DNA of 10,265 nucleotides, from assembly GCA_003229995.1 (NCBI GenBank), contig QIGJ01000154.1, positions 1 through 10,265 of the forward strand, written 5' to 3'. Made by a program: the position numbers and the translations under genes. The notes beneath the pieces were generated by a model. It saw only the letters and a program-made list of their open reading frames with translations. It was not told the origin of the DNA and did not search any database. Positions 1 through 6,904 of this stretch are shown here, piece by piece; positions within the stretch are counted from its first letter, which is position 1; each line of letters starts with the position of its first letter. Source of the stretch: Gammaproteobacteria bacterium (lineage in GTDB: Bacteria; Pseudomonadota; Gammaproteobacteria; SZUA-152).

Positions 1-31
1 TTGCGTTGTTGGTGAGTCCTTGATAATCCAT
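1..31 (-). CDS. possible start of a downstream gene, cut by the window edge
   Basis: An ATG lies 4 nt after the stop codon of the DUF6484-like reading frame on the same strand, and the frame stays open for ten codons (MDYQGLTNNA) to the window edge. There is no clear Shine-Dalgarno sequence, so translational coupling to the preceding gene would be needed. Too little is visible to assign a family. If the DUF6484-like gene belongs to a type VI secretion neighbourhood, this could be the next gene of it, but that is only a guess from position. Confidence 0.25.
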   Translation of the reverse strand, partial: MDYQGLTNNA

Positions 32-35
32 GGGC

Positions 36-519
36 TCAGTTGATGTTAACCCCGGCCCCTTTGATGCGGTTCATGCCCTGTGCGCGACTCAGCAGCTCGG
101 TACCTTTTAGCTGTATCTTACCATCTTCGTTGATGATCAGGGAGCCTTTGCCACACTCAAAAATCAGACCTTTTTCGGCGCGAATTCTCACTACTTCGTC
201 TTCCAGAAGGGTGGTTGAAGGGAGATTGCCTTTGTTATCGGTTTTTTCTGCTAATGCGGAGCGGCGTTTTTGATAGGGCTCTACGAGACCCATAACACAA
301 CCGAATGTTTCATCATCACTGGCGGCAAGATAGAGCATCATCACCCGCAGTGAGTGTCGGCAGTGGTGCCGTACTGGTACGCAGGAAGTGACAATGACTG
401 AAAGTCTCTGGCAGCTGCTGATCGGCTACGAGGATTACACCTTCTGCGGTAATCTCGTTAATAATGCCTCGGCGTGGGGTATTGAGTTGGCTTTCCACTA
501 AAGCGTGTTGCGGTGTCAT
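36..519 (-). pseudogene. DUF6484-like protein (type VI secretion associated), split by a frameshift
   Basis: Two adjacent minus-strand frames read as one protein. The first (519 to 316, 67 codons, ATG preceded by AAAAGGAAA) gives a small beta-rich N-terminal part with RRGIINEITAEGVILVA and ends in LTAGDDALSCRQ. The second (344 to 36) opens VMMLYLAASDDETFGCVMGLV and ends SRAQGMNRIKGAGVNIN. From family knowledge, DUF6484 proteins have this order: an N-terminal G-x-I/V strand, a V-L-L-y segment followed by V-x-G-L/V, then a C-terminal half ending in S-x-x-G-x-N-R-I-K-G-x-x-V-x-I-N. The two frames overlap around 316-345, and joining them needs a +1 shift (or loss of 2 or 8 nt) in a GTGATGATG stretch. 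A GTG in that stretch could let the second part be re-initiated. DUF6484 genes are usually found beside VgrG and other type VI secretion genes. It could be a true pseudogene, a sequencing error or a coupled two-part gene. The family call is from memory of the pattern. Confidence 0.6.
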
Positions 520-598
520 AAATTTCTTTTCCTTTTGAGTTGCTGGTGTTACGCAGGTTGCTGAATGACGAGGCACCATTCCCCGTTTCATCATGAGA

Positions 599-620
599 AA
601 TACGCCTTTTTAGACGTATT
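599..620 (-). terminator. small stem-loop after hemA, possibly a weak terminator
   Basis: On the minus strand AATACGTC and GGCGTATT form an 8-bp stem with one G-U pair around the loop TAAAAA. It lies 28 nt after the hemA stop codon and before the DUF6484-like gene. It has no following U-run, so it is not a standard rho-independent terminator. It could be an RNA-stabilising or processing hairpin. Confidence 0.25.
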
Positions 621-647
621 CAATGAGTAACAGCAGAGAGAAAGTCC

Positions 648-1928
648 CTAAAGATCGCGACCCTTGAGGTCATACAATTCACGGGCGGCATCAAAAATTT
701 CTTCGCGGGCATCATAACCTGCTTTTTTGAGTTGCACGCTGGGGGTATGGATAAGCTTGTTGGTGAGTCGGTTGGCCATTTCGGTGATGACCTGTTCAGC
801 ATTTTTACCGGATTGCAGCAGGCGCATGGCCCGTTCAAGTTCGATATCACGCTGGCTTTGTGCATCTTCACGCATGGCGCGAATGGTGGAGACGGCATCC
901 AGTGAGCGCAGCCAGTGCATGAAGTGTGATACTTCAGTGTCGATGATTTTTTCTGCCTGTTGTGCGGCTTCCTGGCGGGAGCGCAGGCCTTCCTGAATGA
1001 TGTCCTGCAAGTCATCCACGGTGTACAGGTAAACGTCATTGAGGTCGCTGACCTCGGGCTCAATGTCGCGTGGTACGGCGATGTCTACCATTAGTATGGG
1101 GCGGTGTTTGCGTTTTTTCAGTGCGCTTTCCACGCTACCTTTGCCGAGGATGGGTAGCGGGCTGGCAGTGGAGGAAATAACAATGTCCGCTTCAGCGAGG
1201 TGTTGGGTGATTTCTGGCAAAGAAATAGCGTAGGCTCCGACTTCTTGTGCCAGTGTGTGAGCGTTTTCTACCGTGCGGTTGGCGATGATCATCCGGCCAA
1301 TACCATTTTGGTGCAGGTGGCGTGCTGCCAGTTCTATGGTTTCGCCAGCACCAATCAGCAGTGCGGTGCGTTTGTCAAAGGCATCAAAAATCTGTTTGGA
1401 CAGGCTTACCGCTGCGAAGGCTACGGATACGGCGCTGGCACCAATGGCGGTATCGGTGCGTACCTGTTTGGCGACGGAAAATGTGTGTTGAAACAGCCGG
1501 TCGAGCTGACCGCCCATGGTACCTGCTTCGGTGGCAGTGGCGTAGGCATCTTTGATCTGGCCGAGAATCTGCGGCTCGCCCAGCACCAGTGAATCCAGTC
1601 CGCTGGCAACGCGCAGCATATGGCGTACGGCTTCCTGATCCGGGTGCAGGAAAATATAAGGCTCAATGTCCCGCTTTTCGAGCTTGTGATATTCTCTGAA
1701 CCAATCGACAATGATGGTGTTGTTACGCTGGCCTTGATGGGGGTGCTGGCCGGAATCGCAGTACAGCTCGGTGCGATTACAGGTGGAGACAATGGCGGCC
1801 TCTTGAATTCTGGCATGGGTGACTAGGTCTTTCAGGGCATCAATCAACTTGCCCGGAGCGAACGCAACGCGTTCCCGGATGTCTACAGGGGCGGTCTTGT
1901 GATTAATGCCAAAGGCTAAAAGAGACAT
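648..1928 (-). CDS. hemA: glutamyl-tRNA reductase
   Basis: HemA reduces glutamyl-tRNA(Glu) with NADPH to glutamate-1-semialdehyde, the first committed step of tetrapyrrole (heme) synthesis by the C5 pathway in the cytoplasm. The chosen ATG gives 426 aa (the E. coli enzyme has 418) and starts MSLLAFGINHKTAP, the usual HemA N-terminus. An in-frame ATG 20 codons upstream gives a non-conserved extension and was not used. The catalytic cysteine is Cys50 in STCNRTELYC. The conserved SGLDSLVLGEPQILGQ lies near 109-124, the nucleotide-binding GAGETIEL at 193-200, and VDIAVPRDIEP near 281-291. The C-terminal dimerisation helices carry ANRLTNKLIHTPSVQLK (about 385-401). No strong Shine-Dalgarno sequence precedes the start. 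In many gammaproteobacteria prfA follows hemA, but here a DUF6484-like gene follows instead. The divergent neighbour is the TPR lipoprotein gene. Confidence 0.97.
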   Translation of the reverse strand: MSLLAFGINHKTAPVDIRERVAFAPGKLIDALKDLVTHARIQEAAIVSTCNRTELYCDSGQHPHQGQRNNTIIVDWFREYHKLEKRDIEPYIFLHPDQEAVRHMLRVASGLDSLVLGEPQILGQIKDAYATATEAGTMGGQLDRLFQHTFSVAKQVRTDTAIGASAVSVAFAAVSLSKQIFDAFDKRTALLIGAGETIELAARHLHQNGIGRMIIANRTVENAHTLAQEVGAYAISLPEITQHLAEADIVISSTASPLPILGKGSVESALKKRKHRPILMVDIAVPRDIEPEVSDLNDVYLYTVDDLQDIIQEGLRSRQEAAQQAEKIIDTEVSHFMHWLRSLDAVSTIRAMREDAQSQRDIELERAMRLLQSGKNAEQVITEMANRLTNKLIHTPSVQLKKAGYDAREEIFDAARELYDLKGRDL

Positions 1929-2163
1929 GCGTACCAATAGTACCTTGATTAAACCGTAAATTCTGAGCGAACTGGGGTGCGAATACAAGTCATGCTGAAC
2001 CTGCCGGGTGTTTGATTTCCCCGGGGCGTTTGTTTTTAACCCAGGTTTAAGCGTACCAATGCTGTGGCCGACAACTATTAGCGATAGTCATTAGCGACAG
2101 TCATCAAGAGAAGTAGCACATAAGGCGCAAAATGCGCGAATTATCTGGGATTTTGGAGTAAAA
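1929..2163. promoter_or_regulatory. divergent intergenic region between hemA and the TPR lipoprotein gene
   Basis: The region must carry promoters for both divergent genes. A weak minus-strand candidate for hemA is TTGTAT (1988-1983), 17 nt, CAGAAT (1965-1960); the match to sigma-70 consensus is poor. It also contains a CCCCGGGG palindrome (2019-2026), the 10-mer GCGTACCAAT twice (1929-1938 and 2051-2060), a 13-bp tandem direct repeat (2078-2103) and a small GCGCA/TGCGC hairpin (2125-2137). The plus-strand gene has a good ribosome binding site, TTTTGGAG. I could not place a convincing plus-strand promoter. Confidence 0.4.
2078..2103. repeat. tandem 13-bp direct repeat
   Basis: TTAGCGATAGTCA (2078-2090) is followed at once by TTAGCGACAGTCA (2091-2103); 12 of 13 bases agree. 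The two units are about one helical turn and a quarter apart and sit 61 nt before the TPR lipoprotein start. A regulator binding site is possible but not shown. Confidence 0.6.
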
Positions 2164-3888
2164 ATGGTGAGAGCAGTGCGTTTTTTATGGGTTTTGGGTG
2201 TGGTCTGGCTGACGGGCTGCGCAGTTTCCACCGGCGTGGTGAAAGATTCGCCAACATCGACGGCAGCATCTGTGGCCACCTTGACGGAATTGCCGGAGGG
2301 CGAGTTTTCAGCGCAGGTGATGTATCAGCTACTGGTTGCTGAAGTGGCCGGGCAGCGCGGCGAAGTTGCGGTGGCCGTGAACAATTATCTGGCAGCAGCG
2401 AAGGAATCCAGGGATGCCAATGTGGCAGAGCGTGCGGCGCGTATTGCCATTCTTGCCCAGGCGCTGGAAAAGGCACTAGAGGCAGCAGAGTTGTGGGTCG
2501 AGCTGACTCCGGATAATGCGAAGGCCTATGAGGTATTGGCACCGTTGTTACTGGTTTTCGGTCGCGCACCGGAAACGGTGGCACGTTATGAACGCTATAT
2601 CGCCTTGTCAGCGGATGAGGCGGATCAGGGGTTCATGCAAATCTCGGGTCAGCTCACGCGAGCCAAAAGCCCTGTTGCCGCGCTTTCGGTAATGGAGCAA
2701 TTGCTGACCAAACAACAGAGTAATCCCTATGCATGGTTGGCGCACGGTCAGTTGAGTCTACGCCAGGGCAAGCTGGGTCTGGCGATGGATTCGGTGGATA
2801 AATCCCTGACGTTGAAATCGCACTGGACACCGGCAGTGATCATGCGTGCGCGGATTCTCAGCTTGCAGGGGAATAGGAATGCGGCGTTGGCCTACCTGGA
2901 AAAAGAGCGTGAAGGTGAGCTGAAAAATGATGTTTCCGTTGGTCTGAGTTATGCGCGATTGTTGACAGAAGCTGAGCAGCTACCTCAGGCTTTTGCCGAG
3001 TTTGAGCGTCTTGCTGAGCAAGAACCGGGCAACGTTGAGGCTCAGTATGCCGCAGGTGTGTTGGCACTACAGTTGGATAAGCTCGACAAAGCAGAAATCC
3101 GTTTCAAGCGCGTCTTGCGCCTGAAACAGCGCATGCTGGAGAGTAGCTATTATCTGGGGCGTGTCTACGAGGAAAAAAAGAATCCCGAGACTGCGTTGAA
3201 ATATTATTTTGCAGTGCATCACGGTGAATACTATTTAAGTGCGCAGTCGCGGGCAGCCAATTTATTGGCCGAACAAGGCAAATTGGCGCGTGCGCGTGAG
3301 CACCTGCATTCATTGCGTGTCCGTAATGAACAGGATCAGGTGCGGCTTTATCTGGTGGAAGGTGAGTTGCTGCGCAAGGCGGGCCAATACCTGGAGGCTC
3401 TGGCATTTTTTGCGGATAAACTGGAAAAACTGCCGAATGATACTTCCTTGCGTTACGCGCGGGCGCTGATTGCCGAAAGGGCCAACAAGCTGGTTCTGGC
3501 GGAAGAGGATCTGCGCATTATTATTGAACGTGAGCCGAGTAATGCACAGGCACTGAATGCGCTGGGTTATACGCTGGCTGATCGTACCGAACGCTTGGAC
3601 GAAGCGCTGGATTATATCACCCGGGCATTGGAAGTGGAGCCGAAAGATGCCGCCATTATTGATAGCATGGGTTGGGTGCAGTATCGCATGGGTAATCATG
3701 CCAAGGCCGTTGGGTTGTTGCGTCAGGCATTGTCATTGATTCATGATCCGGAAATTGCCGCGCACTTGGGCGAAGTTTTGTGGGAAATGGGCAATAAGCA
3801 AGAGGCATTGGATGTATTGGAAACAGCCCTGGAAAAACATCCCAAACACAAGATTTTACTGGATGCCATGAAGCGCCTGGGTTTGTGA
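2164..3888 (+). CDS. tetratricopeptide-repeat outer-membrane lipoprotein
   Basis: The 574-aa protein starts with a short basic-hydrophobic signal sequence and a lipobox, LTGC, giving a lipidated Cys19. Ala follows the cysteine, so Lol sorting would send it to the outer membrane, facing the periplasm. The rest is helical with many TPR-like units: clear ones include YAWLAHGQLSLRQGKLGLAM (about 180-200), SYYLGRVYEEKKNPETALKY, and near the C-terminus NALGYTLADRTERLDEALDY followed by DSMGWVQYRMGNHAKAVGLL and LGEVLWEMGNKQEALDVLE. TPR arrays bind other proteins; no enzyme motif is seen. TTTTGGAG stands 5 nt before the ATG. It overlaps lolB by 4 nt (GTGA), so the two are translationally coupled. An equivalent TPR gene precedes lolB in Pseudomonas. 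The true partner is unknown; a role in envelope assembly is inference from the neighbour. Confidence 0.9.
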   Translation: MVRAVRFLWVLGVVWLTGCAVSTGVVKDSPTSTAASVATLTELPEGEFSAQVMYQLLVAEVAGQRGEVAVAVNNYLAAAKESRDANVAERAARIAILAQALEKALEAAELWVELTPDNAKAYEVLAPLLLVFGRAPETVARYERYIALSADEADQGFMQISGQLTRAKSPVAALSVMEQLLTKQQSNPYAWLAHGQLSLRQGKLGLAMDSVDKSLTLKSHWTPAVIMRARILSLQGNRNAALAYLEKEREGELKNDVSVGLSYARLLTEAEQLPQAFAEFERLAEQEPGNVEAQYAAGVLALQLDKLDKAEIRFKRVLRLKQRMLESSYYLGRVYEEKKNPETALKYYFAVHHGEYYLSAQSRAANLLAEQGKLARAREHLHSLRVRNEQDQVRLYLVEGELLRKAGQYLEALAFFADKLEKLPNDTSLRYARALIAERANKLVLAEEDLRIIIEREPSNAQALNALGYTLADRTERLDEALDYITRALEVEPKDAAIIDSMGWVQYRMGNHAKAVGLLRQALSLIHDPEIAAHLGEVLWEMGNKQEALDVLETALEKHPKHKILLDAMKRLGL

Positions 3889-4535
3889 CCCGTTCGCGGT
3901 TACAGCGTATTGCGTCGTGGTCGTTGCTGGGTGCGGTGTTTTTGTTTTCCGGTTGTGCTTCGCTGTCACCCTTTGCCCCTGAACCTCCCTCCGAACGTAT
4001 TACGCAGTTGTGGCAACAACATGTTCAGTCTGTGAATGCACAAACTGATTGGACGTTGAGCGCACGCATTGCTGCCCATAGCGAAGATGACGGTTGGAGC
4101 GGCAAGCTGCATTGGCGACAGGAAAAAGACACTTATCAAGTGAGTTTCAATGCGCCATTTGGTCAGGGTGGGCTGCAACTGGAAGGTGGACTACAGTCTG
4201 TGGAAATGCGTACCTCGAATGGGCAGACGATGGTTGCTGAGGATGTTGAATCCCTTCTCTACCAGCAGCTCGGCTGGTGGCTGCCGTTGCACAATTTACG
4301 GTATTGGGTGCGTGGCGTACCTGTGCCGACAGACGAGAAAACTCCGTTGTTGGCTTTTGATGAAGAAGGTCAGCTGGCCCGTTTGCAACAACTCCACTGG
4401 CAAATTGAATACTTGGCCTATCGTCAGGTGGATGGGTTGATGTTACCGCGCAAGGTCTATCTGGAAAACGGTGAACTCAGTGTGCGTCTGGTGATTGATC
4501 GTTGGGAATCAGGCGATAGCGACGACGGACATTGA
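3885..4535 (+). CDS. lolB: outer-membrane lipoprotein receptor LolB
   Basis: LolB takes lipoproteins from the periplasmic carrier LolA and inserts them into the inner leaflet of the outer membrane. It is itself a lipoprotein: residues 1-23 are a signal sequence ending in FSGC, with lipidated Cys24 followed by Ala-Ser (no Asp at +2, so outer membrane). The mature part matches the family pattern: a DWTLSARIA strand, GWSGKLHWRQ, then the hallmark GWWLPLHNLRYWVRGVP and a closing strand LSVRLVIDRW. At 216 aa it is of usual length. Translation starts at GTG inside the end of the TPR gene (GTGA overlap) without a clear Shine-Dalgarno sequence, so it probably depends on coupling. ispE starts 3 nt after its stop. 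The lolB-ispE-prs order is common in gammaproteobacteria. Confidence 0.95.
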   Translation: MTRSRLQRIASWSLLGAVFLFSGCASLSPFAPEPPSERITQLWQQHVQSVNAQTDWTLSARIAAHSEDDGWSGKLHWRQEKDTYQVSFNAPFGQGGLQLEGGLQSVEMRTSNGQTMVAEDVESLLYQQLGWWLPLHNLRYWVRGVPVPTDEKTPLLAFDEEGQLARLQQLHWQIEYLAYRQVDGLMLPRKVYLENGELSVRLVIDRWESGDSDDGH

Positions 4536-4538
4536 GAC

Positions 4539-5462
4539 ATGTCAGACCGTCTCGTTTTACAGCAACCCATCTGGCCTGCGCCAGCCAAACTCAATTTGTT
4601 TTTACACATCACCGGGCAACGACCCAACGGTTTTCATGATTTGCAAACCGTATTTCAGTTTCTGGATTTTGGTGACACGCTGCGGTTTTGTGTCCGCGCC
4701 GACGGGCAATTGCGGCGAGTCACCGATGTGCCCGGAGTGCCTGAAGCAGAAGATTTAATGATTCGTGCTGCACGATTATTGCAGACTGAAACCGGCTGCG
4801 CACAGGGCGTAGACATTCACATTGAAAAAAAATTACCCATGGGCGGTGGTCTGGGGGGTGGCAGTTCTGATGCTGCCACCACACTGGTCGCGCTCAATGA
4901 TTTGTGGCAGCTGGGTCTTGGCGAAGATCGGCTCGCTACGTTAGGTTTGCAACTGGGTGCTGATGTGCCGGTGTTTGTACGTGGTCGTGCCGCTTGGGCG
5001 GAAGGTGTCGGTGAAAAGCTGGAGCCAGTATTGTTGCCCCAACCCTGGTTTGTGGTGCTGGTTCCTGGGGTGCAGGTCTCCACAGCCGCATTGTTTAGTG
5101 ATACACAATTGACACGCGATGCGCGACCCATCAAAATGCGCGATTACCTTTCGTGGGTTAGTGCTGAGGGTGCCGGGAGTGGTGCCCTTTTTTGTCGGGA
5201 TGGTGAGAACGGTGTTGGCAATGTATTCGAGCCATTGGTGCGGGCAAAGTATCCCGAGGTTGATGCCGCATTGATGGATTTGATGCGATTTTCGCCCGCG
5301 CGATTGACGGGTACGGGGGCTTGTGTGTTTGCGGCGTTTGAACGTGAATCGCGGGCGCGTGAAGTGGCTGAACAGCTTGAAGACCGCTGGCAGACGATAG
5401 TCGCTGCGGGTTGTAATCGTTCACCGTTGTTTACCTCGGAAAGGTTTTATACAGAAAAATAG
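4539..5462 (+). CDS. ispE: 4-diphosphocytidyl-2-C-methyl-D-erythritol kinase
   Basis: IspE phosphorylates the 2-hydroxyl of CDP-methylerythritol with ATP, the fourth step of the MEP (non-mevalonate) isoprenoid pathway, in the cytoplasm. It is a GHMP kinase. The N-terminus has PAKLNLFLHITGQRPNGFHD, in which Lys17 matches the catalytic Lys10 of the E. coli enzyme. The ATP-binding glycine loop PMGGGLGGGSSDAA lies at 100-113 and LGADVPVFV at 139-147, in which Asp142 is the probable catalytic base. The C-terminal GHMP motif is LTGTGACVFAAF. The protein has 307 aa, somewhat longer than the 283 aa of E. coli; the extra length is in the linker parts and the N-terminus. It follows lolB with a 3-nt gap and is followed by a tRNA gene, so the operon transcript may run into the tRNA. 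Confidence 0.97.
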   Translation: MSDRLVLQQPIWPAPAKLNLFLHITGQRPNGFHDLQTVFQFLDFGDTLRFCVRADGQLRRVTDVPGVPEAEDLMIRAARLLQTETGCAQGVDIHIEKKLPMGGGLGGGSSDAATTLVALNDLWQLGLGEDRLATLGLQLGADVPVFVRGRAAWAEGVGEKLEPVLLPQPWFVVLVPGVQVSTAALFSDTQLTRDARPIKMRDYLSWVSAEGAGSGALFCRDGENGVGNVFEPLVRAKYPEVDAALMDLMRFSPARLTGTGACVFAAFERESRAREVAEQLEDRWQTIVAAGCNRSPLFTSERFYTEK

Positions 5463-5470
5463 GTTTTTAC

Positions 5471-5545
5471 TGGGGCGTCGCCAAGCGGTAAGGCACTGGG
5501 TTTTGATCTCAGCATGCGCAGGTTCGAATCCTGCCGCCCCAGCCA
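5471..5545 (+). tRNA. tRNA-Gln, anticodon UUG
   Basis: A complete cloverleaf is visible. The acceptor stem is TGGGGCG (5471-5477) with CGCCCCA (5535-5541), the D arm has GCCAAGCGGTAAGGC, and the anticodon stem is CTGGG/CTCAG around the loop TTTTGAT, giving anticodon TTG at 5503-5505. The T arm contains GGTTCGAATCC. The discriminator is G5542 and the CCA end is encoded (5543-5545). The U1-A72 acceptor end and UUG anticodon are the usual identity elements of tRNA-Gln. It reads CAA (and CAG by wobble). It sits 8 nt after ispE and before prs, as in Pseudomonas. Confidence 0.98.
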
Positions 5546-5547
5546 AT

Positions 5548-5583
5548 CGATACATGACGGCTGAAAAAAGCAGTCGTCAATCG
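5548..5583 (+). promoter_or_regulatory. stem-loop between tRNA-Gln and prs
   Basis: TGACGGCTG (5555-5563) and CAGTCGTCA (5571-5579) form a 9-bp stem with one G-U pair around AAAAAAG. CGAT (5548-5551) and ATCG (5580-5583) add four outer pairs across a 3-nt bulge. It begins 3 nt after the tRNA CCA end and finishes 34 nt before the prs start. There is no U-run, so it is more likely a processing or leader structure than a terminator. Confidence 0.5.
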
Positions 5584-5617
5584 TAAACAGAGCTGATCAC
5601 TTCGGGTGGAGTAAATC

Positions 5618-6562
5618 GTGTCTGACAGCCAAATGATGGTGTTTACGGGTAATGCCAACCCGCAACTGGCGCAGGCCGTGGCGAATTACCTTGATCTTTC
5701 TCTGGGTAAAGCTGTGGTGGGAGAATTCAGCGACGGCGAAACCCTGGTTGAAATCACTGAAAATGTACGTGGTCGGGATGTGTTTATTATCCAGCCCACT
5801 TGTGTACCCACCAACAATAATCTGATGGAGTTGTTGGTGATGATTGATGCCCTGCGTCGTTCATCAACACGCCGTATTACCGCAGTCATCCCGTATTTTG
5901 GTTATTCACGACAAGATCGCCGACCGCGTTCAGCGCGTGTGCCGCTGACGGCCAAACTGGTGGCGGACATGATCGTCACTGCGGGTGCTGATCGTGTGTT
6001 GACAGTGGATTTGCACGCCGATCAGGTGCAGGGGTTTTTCGACAAGCCTGTGGATAATATTTACGCCTCCCCCATTTTGCTGGGCGACATCTGGCGTCGG
6101 GGGTATGAGGATCTGATGGTGGTGTCGCCGGACGTAGGGGGTGTGGTGCGTGCCCGGGCATTGGCCAAGCGACTGGATGATGCAGACTTGGCGATTATCG
6201 ACAAACGGCGTCCCAAGCCCAATGTGGCGAAGGTGATGAACATTATCGGTGATGTGAAAGGACGTACCTGTGTATTGGTGGACGACCTAGTTGATACTGC
6301 GGGTACCCTGGGGCAAGCGGCCAAAGCACTGAAAGATAAAGGTGCTACCAAAGTGGTGGCTTACTGTACGCATCCGGTGTTGTCGGGCCCGGCGGTGGAA
6401 AACATTATCAAGGATGAATTGGTGGTGACAGATACGATTCCACTCAGTAAGGCAGCTACCGAGTGTGGCCGTATTCGGCAGCTGTCTATCGCCGAACTGT
6501 TGGCGGAAACCATGCGGCGTGTGAGTAATGAAGAGTCAGTAAGTTCGTTGTTCATGGATTAA
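5618..6562 (+). CDS. prs: ribose-phosphate pyrophosphokinase (PRPP synthetase)
   Basis: Prs makes 5-phosphoribosyl-1-pyrophosphate from ribose-5-phosphate and ATP, feeding purine, pyrimidine, NAD, histidine and tryptophan synthesis. At 314 aa it matches the bacterial class I enzyme (315 aa in E. coli) along its whole length. Visible motifs are GEFSDGE (35-41), ENVRG (48-52), YFGYSRQDR (93-101), [11 protein letters not shown] (131-141, containing His133), the catalytic flexible loop KRRPKPNV (196-203) and the PRPP loop DDLVDTAGT (222-230). The C-terminus is [13 protein letters not shown]. Translation starts at GTG, supported by GGTGGAG about 6 nt upstream. No PurR-like operator was seen in the short leader. 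Downstream the usual rplY neighbour is displaced by about 1.3 kb of AT-rich DNA. Confidence 0.98.
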   Translation: MSDSQMMVFTGNANPQLAQAVANYLDLSLGKAVVGEFSDGETLVEITENVRGRDVFIIQPTCVPTNNNLMELLVMIDALRRSSTRRITAVIPYFGYSRQDRRPRSARVPLTAKLVADMIVTAGADRVLTVDLHADQVQGFFDKPVDNIYASPILLGDIWRRGYEDLMVVSPDVGGVVRARALAKRLDDADLAIIDKRRPKPNVAKVMNIIGDVKGRTCVLVDDLVDTAGTLGQAAKALKDKGATKVVAYCTHPVLSGPAVENIIKDELVVTDTIPLSKAATECGRIRQLSIAELLAETMRRVSNEESVSSLFMD

Positions 6563-6639
6563 AAACGGTGGTTATGGCATTGTAAAGAAGCGGGTTAAAA
6601 TAAATACAGTCGTATTCTATCTTATATCAGGGGAAGAAA

Positions 6640-6726
6640 GTGAAGTGTGTTTCTATTAGTGAATTGGAATTAGACAAAGAAAGTTTGGAGGCAATAAAAG
6701 ATATACCCATGGCGTTTGAGATTTAG
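6640..6726 (+). CDS. very small ORF (28 aa), unknown
   Basis: A GTG preceded by AGGGGAAGAAA opens a 28-codon frame starting MKCVSISELELDKES and ending DIPMAFEI, then TAG. Its last eight codons (from the ATA of DIPM) lie in the left arm of the inverted repeat. It is acidic and leucine-rich. The same frame, after TAG-ATT-TAA, continues into the 37-codon ORF that follows, so the pair may be remains of one gene broken by stops. No family is recognised. It could also be a leader peptide or chance. Confidence 0.3.
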   Translation: MKCVSISELELDKESLEAIKDIPMAFEI

Positions 6727-6864
6727 ATTTAAGTGTGCGTCATATTTGTTTCATGGCAAGGTGAAATGACGCGTAATAGTCGCTCTATTGCAAGGAGTTT
6801 CAACGCAGCCATGGAGCAAATAGGGCGTGCAATTAGACCTAAATCTCAATCGCCATGGGTATAT
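6701..6864. repeat. inverted repeat pair (30-bp arms, 104 bp between)
   Basis: The left arm (6701-6730) and the reverse complement of the right arm (6864-6835) agree at 27 of 30 positions, sharing ATATACCCATGGCG and TTGAGATTTAG. Between them lie 104 bp (6731-6834) with no matching partner. The structure could be a small transposon-like element, an invertible segment, or an inverted duplication of a gene end. No transposase or recombinase is in the window. Simple integron attC core sites are not present at its ends. Confidence 0.75.
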
Positions 6865-6879
6865 ACAAAGAAAGAGTAA
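6766..6879 (+). CDS. small basic ORF (37 aa), unknown
   Basis: An ATG preceded by CAAGGTGAA (spacing on the short side) opens 37 codons, MTRNSRSIARSFNAAMEQIG to a C-terminal KSQSPWVYTKKE, then TAA. It is strongly basic, and its C-terminal third is encoded by the right arm of the inverted repeat. It lies in the same frame as the 28-codon ORF upstream, with TAG and TAA between. No family is recognised. It may be real, or the tail of a decayed gene. Confidence 0.3.
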   Translation: MTRNSRSIARSFNAAMEQIGRAIRPKSQSPWVYTKKE

Positions 6880-6904
6880 TTTATCGGTAATTTTATCGAG
6901 GGTG

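Noticed and set aside
520..594. Longer start for the DUF6484-like frame at 594
   Set aside because: The ATG at 519 has a clear AAGGAAA site, and the extra residues do not resemble the family.
620..1063. Minus-strand frame of 147 aa inside hemA
   Set aside because: It overlaps hemA in another frame, has a low-complexity Cys/Pro/Ser-rich composition and no domain; a shadow of hemA.
1929..1988. Longer hemA start giving 446 aa
   Set aside because: The 20 extra residues are not part of the HemA family N-terminus, which begins MSLLAFGINHKTAP at 1928.
2141..2584. Proline-rich minus-strand frame opposite the TPR lipoprotein
   Set aside because: It is a typical antisense shadow of a well-supported gene, with no ribosome site or recognisable domain.
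6701..6864. Integron attC site
   Set aside because: No GTTRRRY/RYYYAAC core sites flank the inverted repeats, and there is no cassette structure or integrase.
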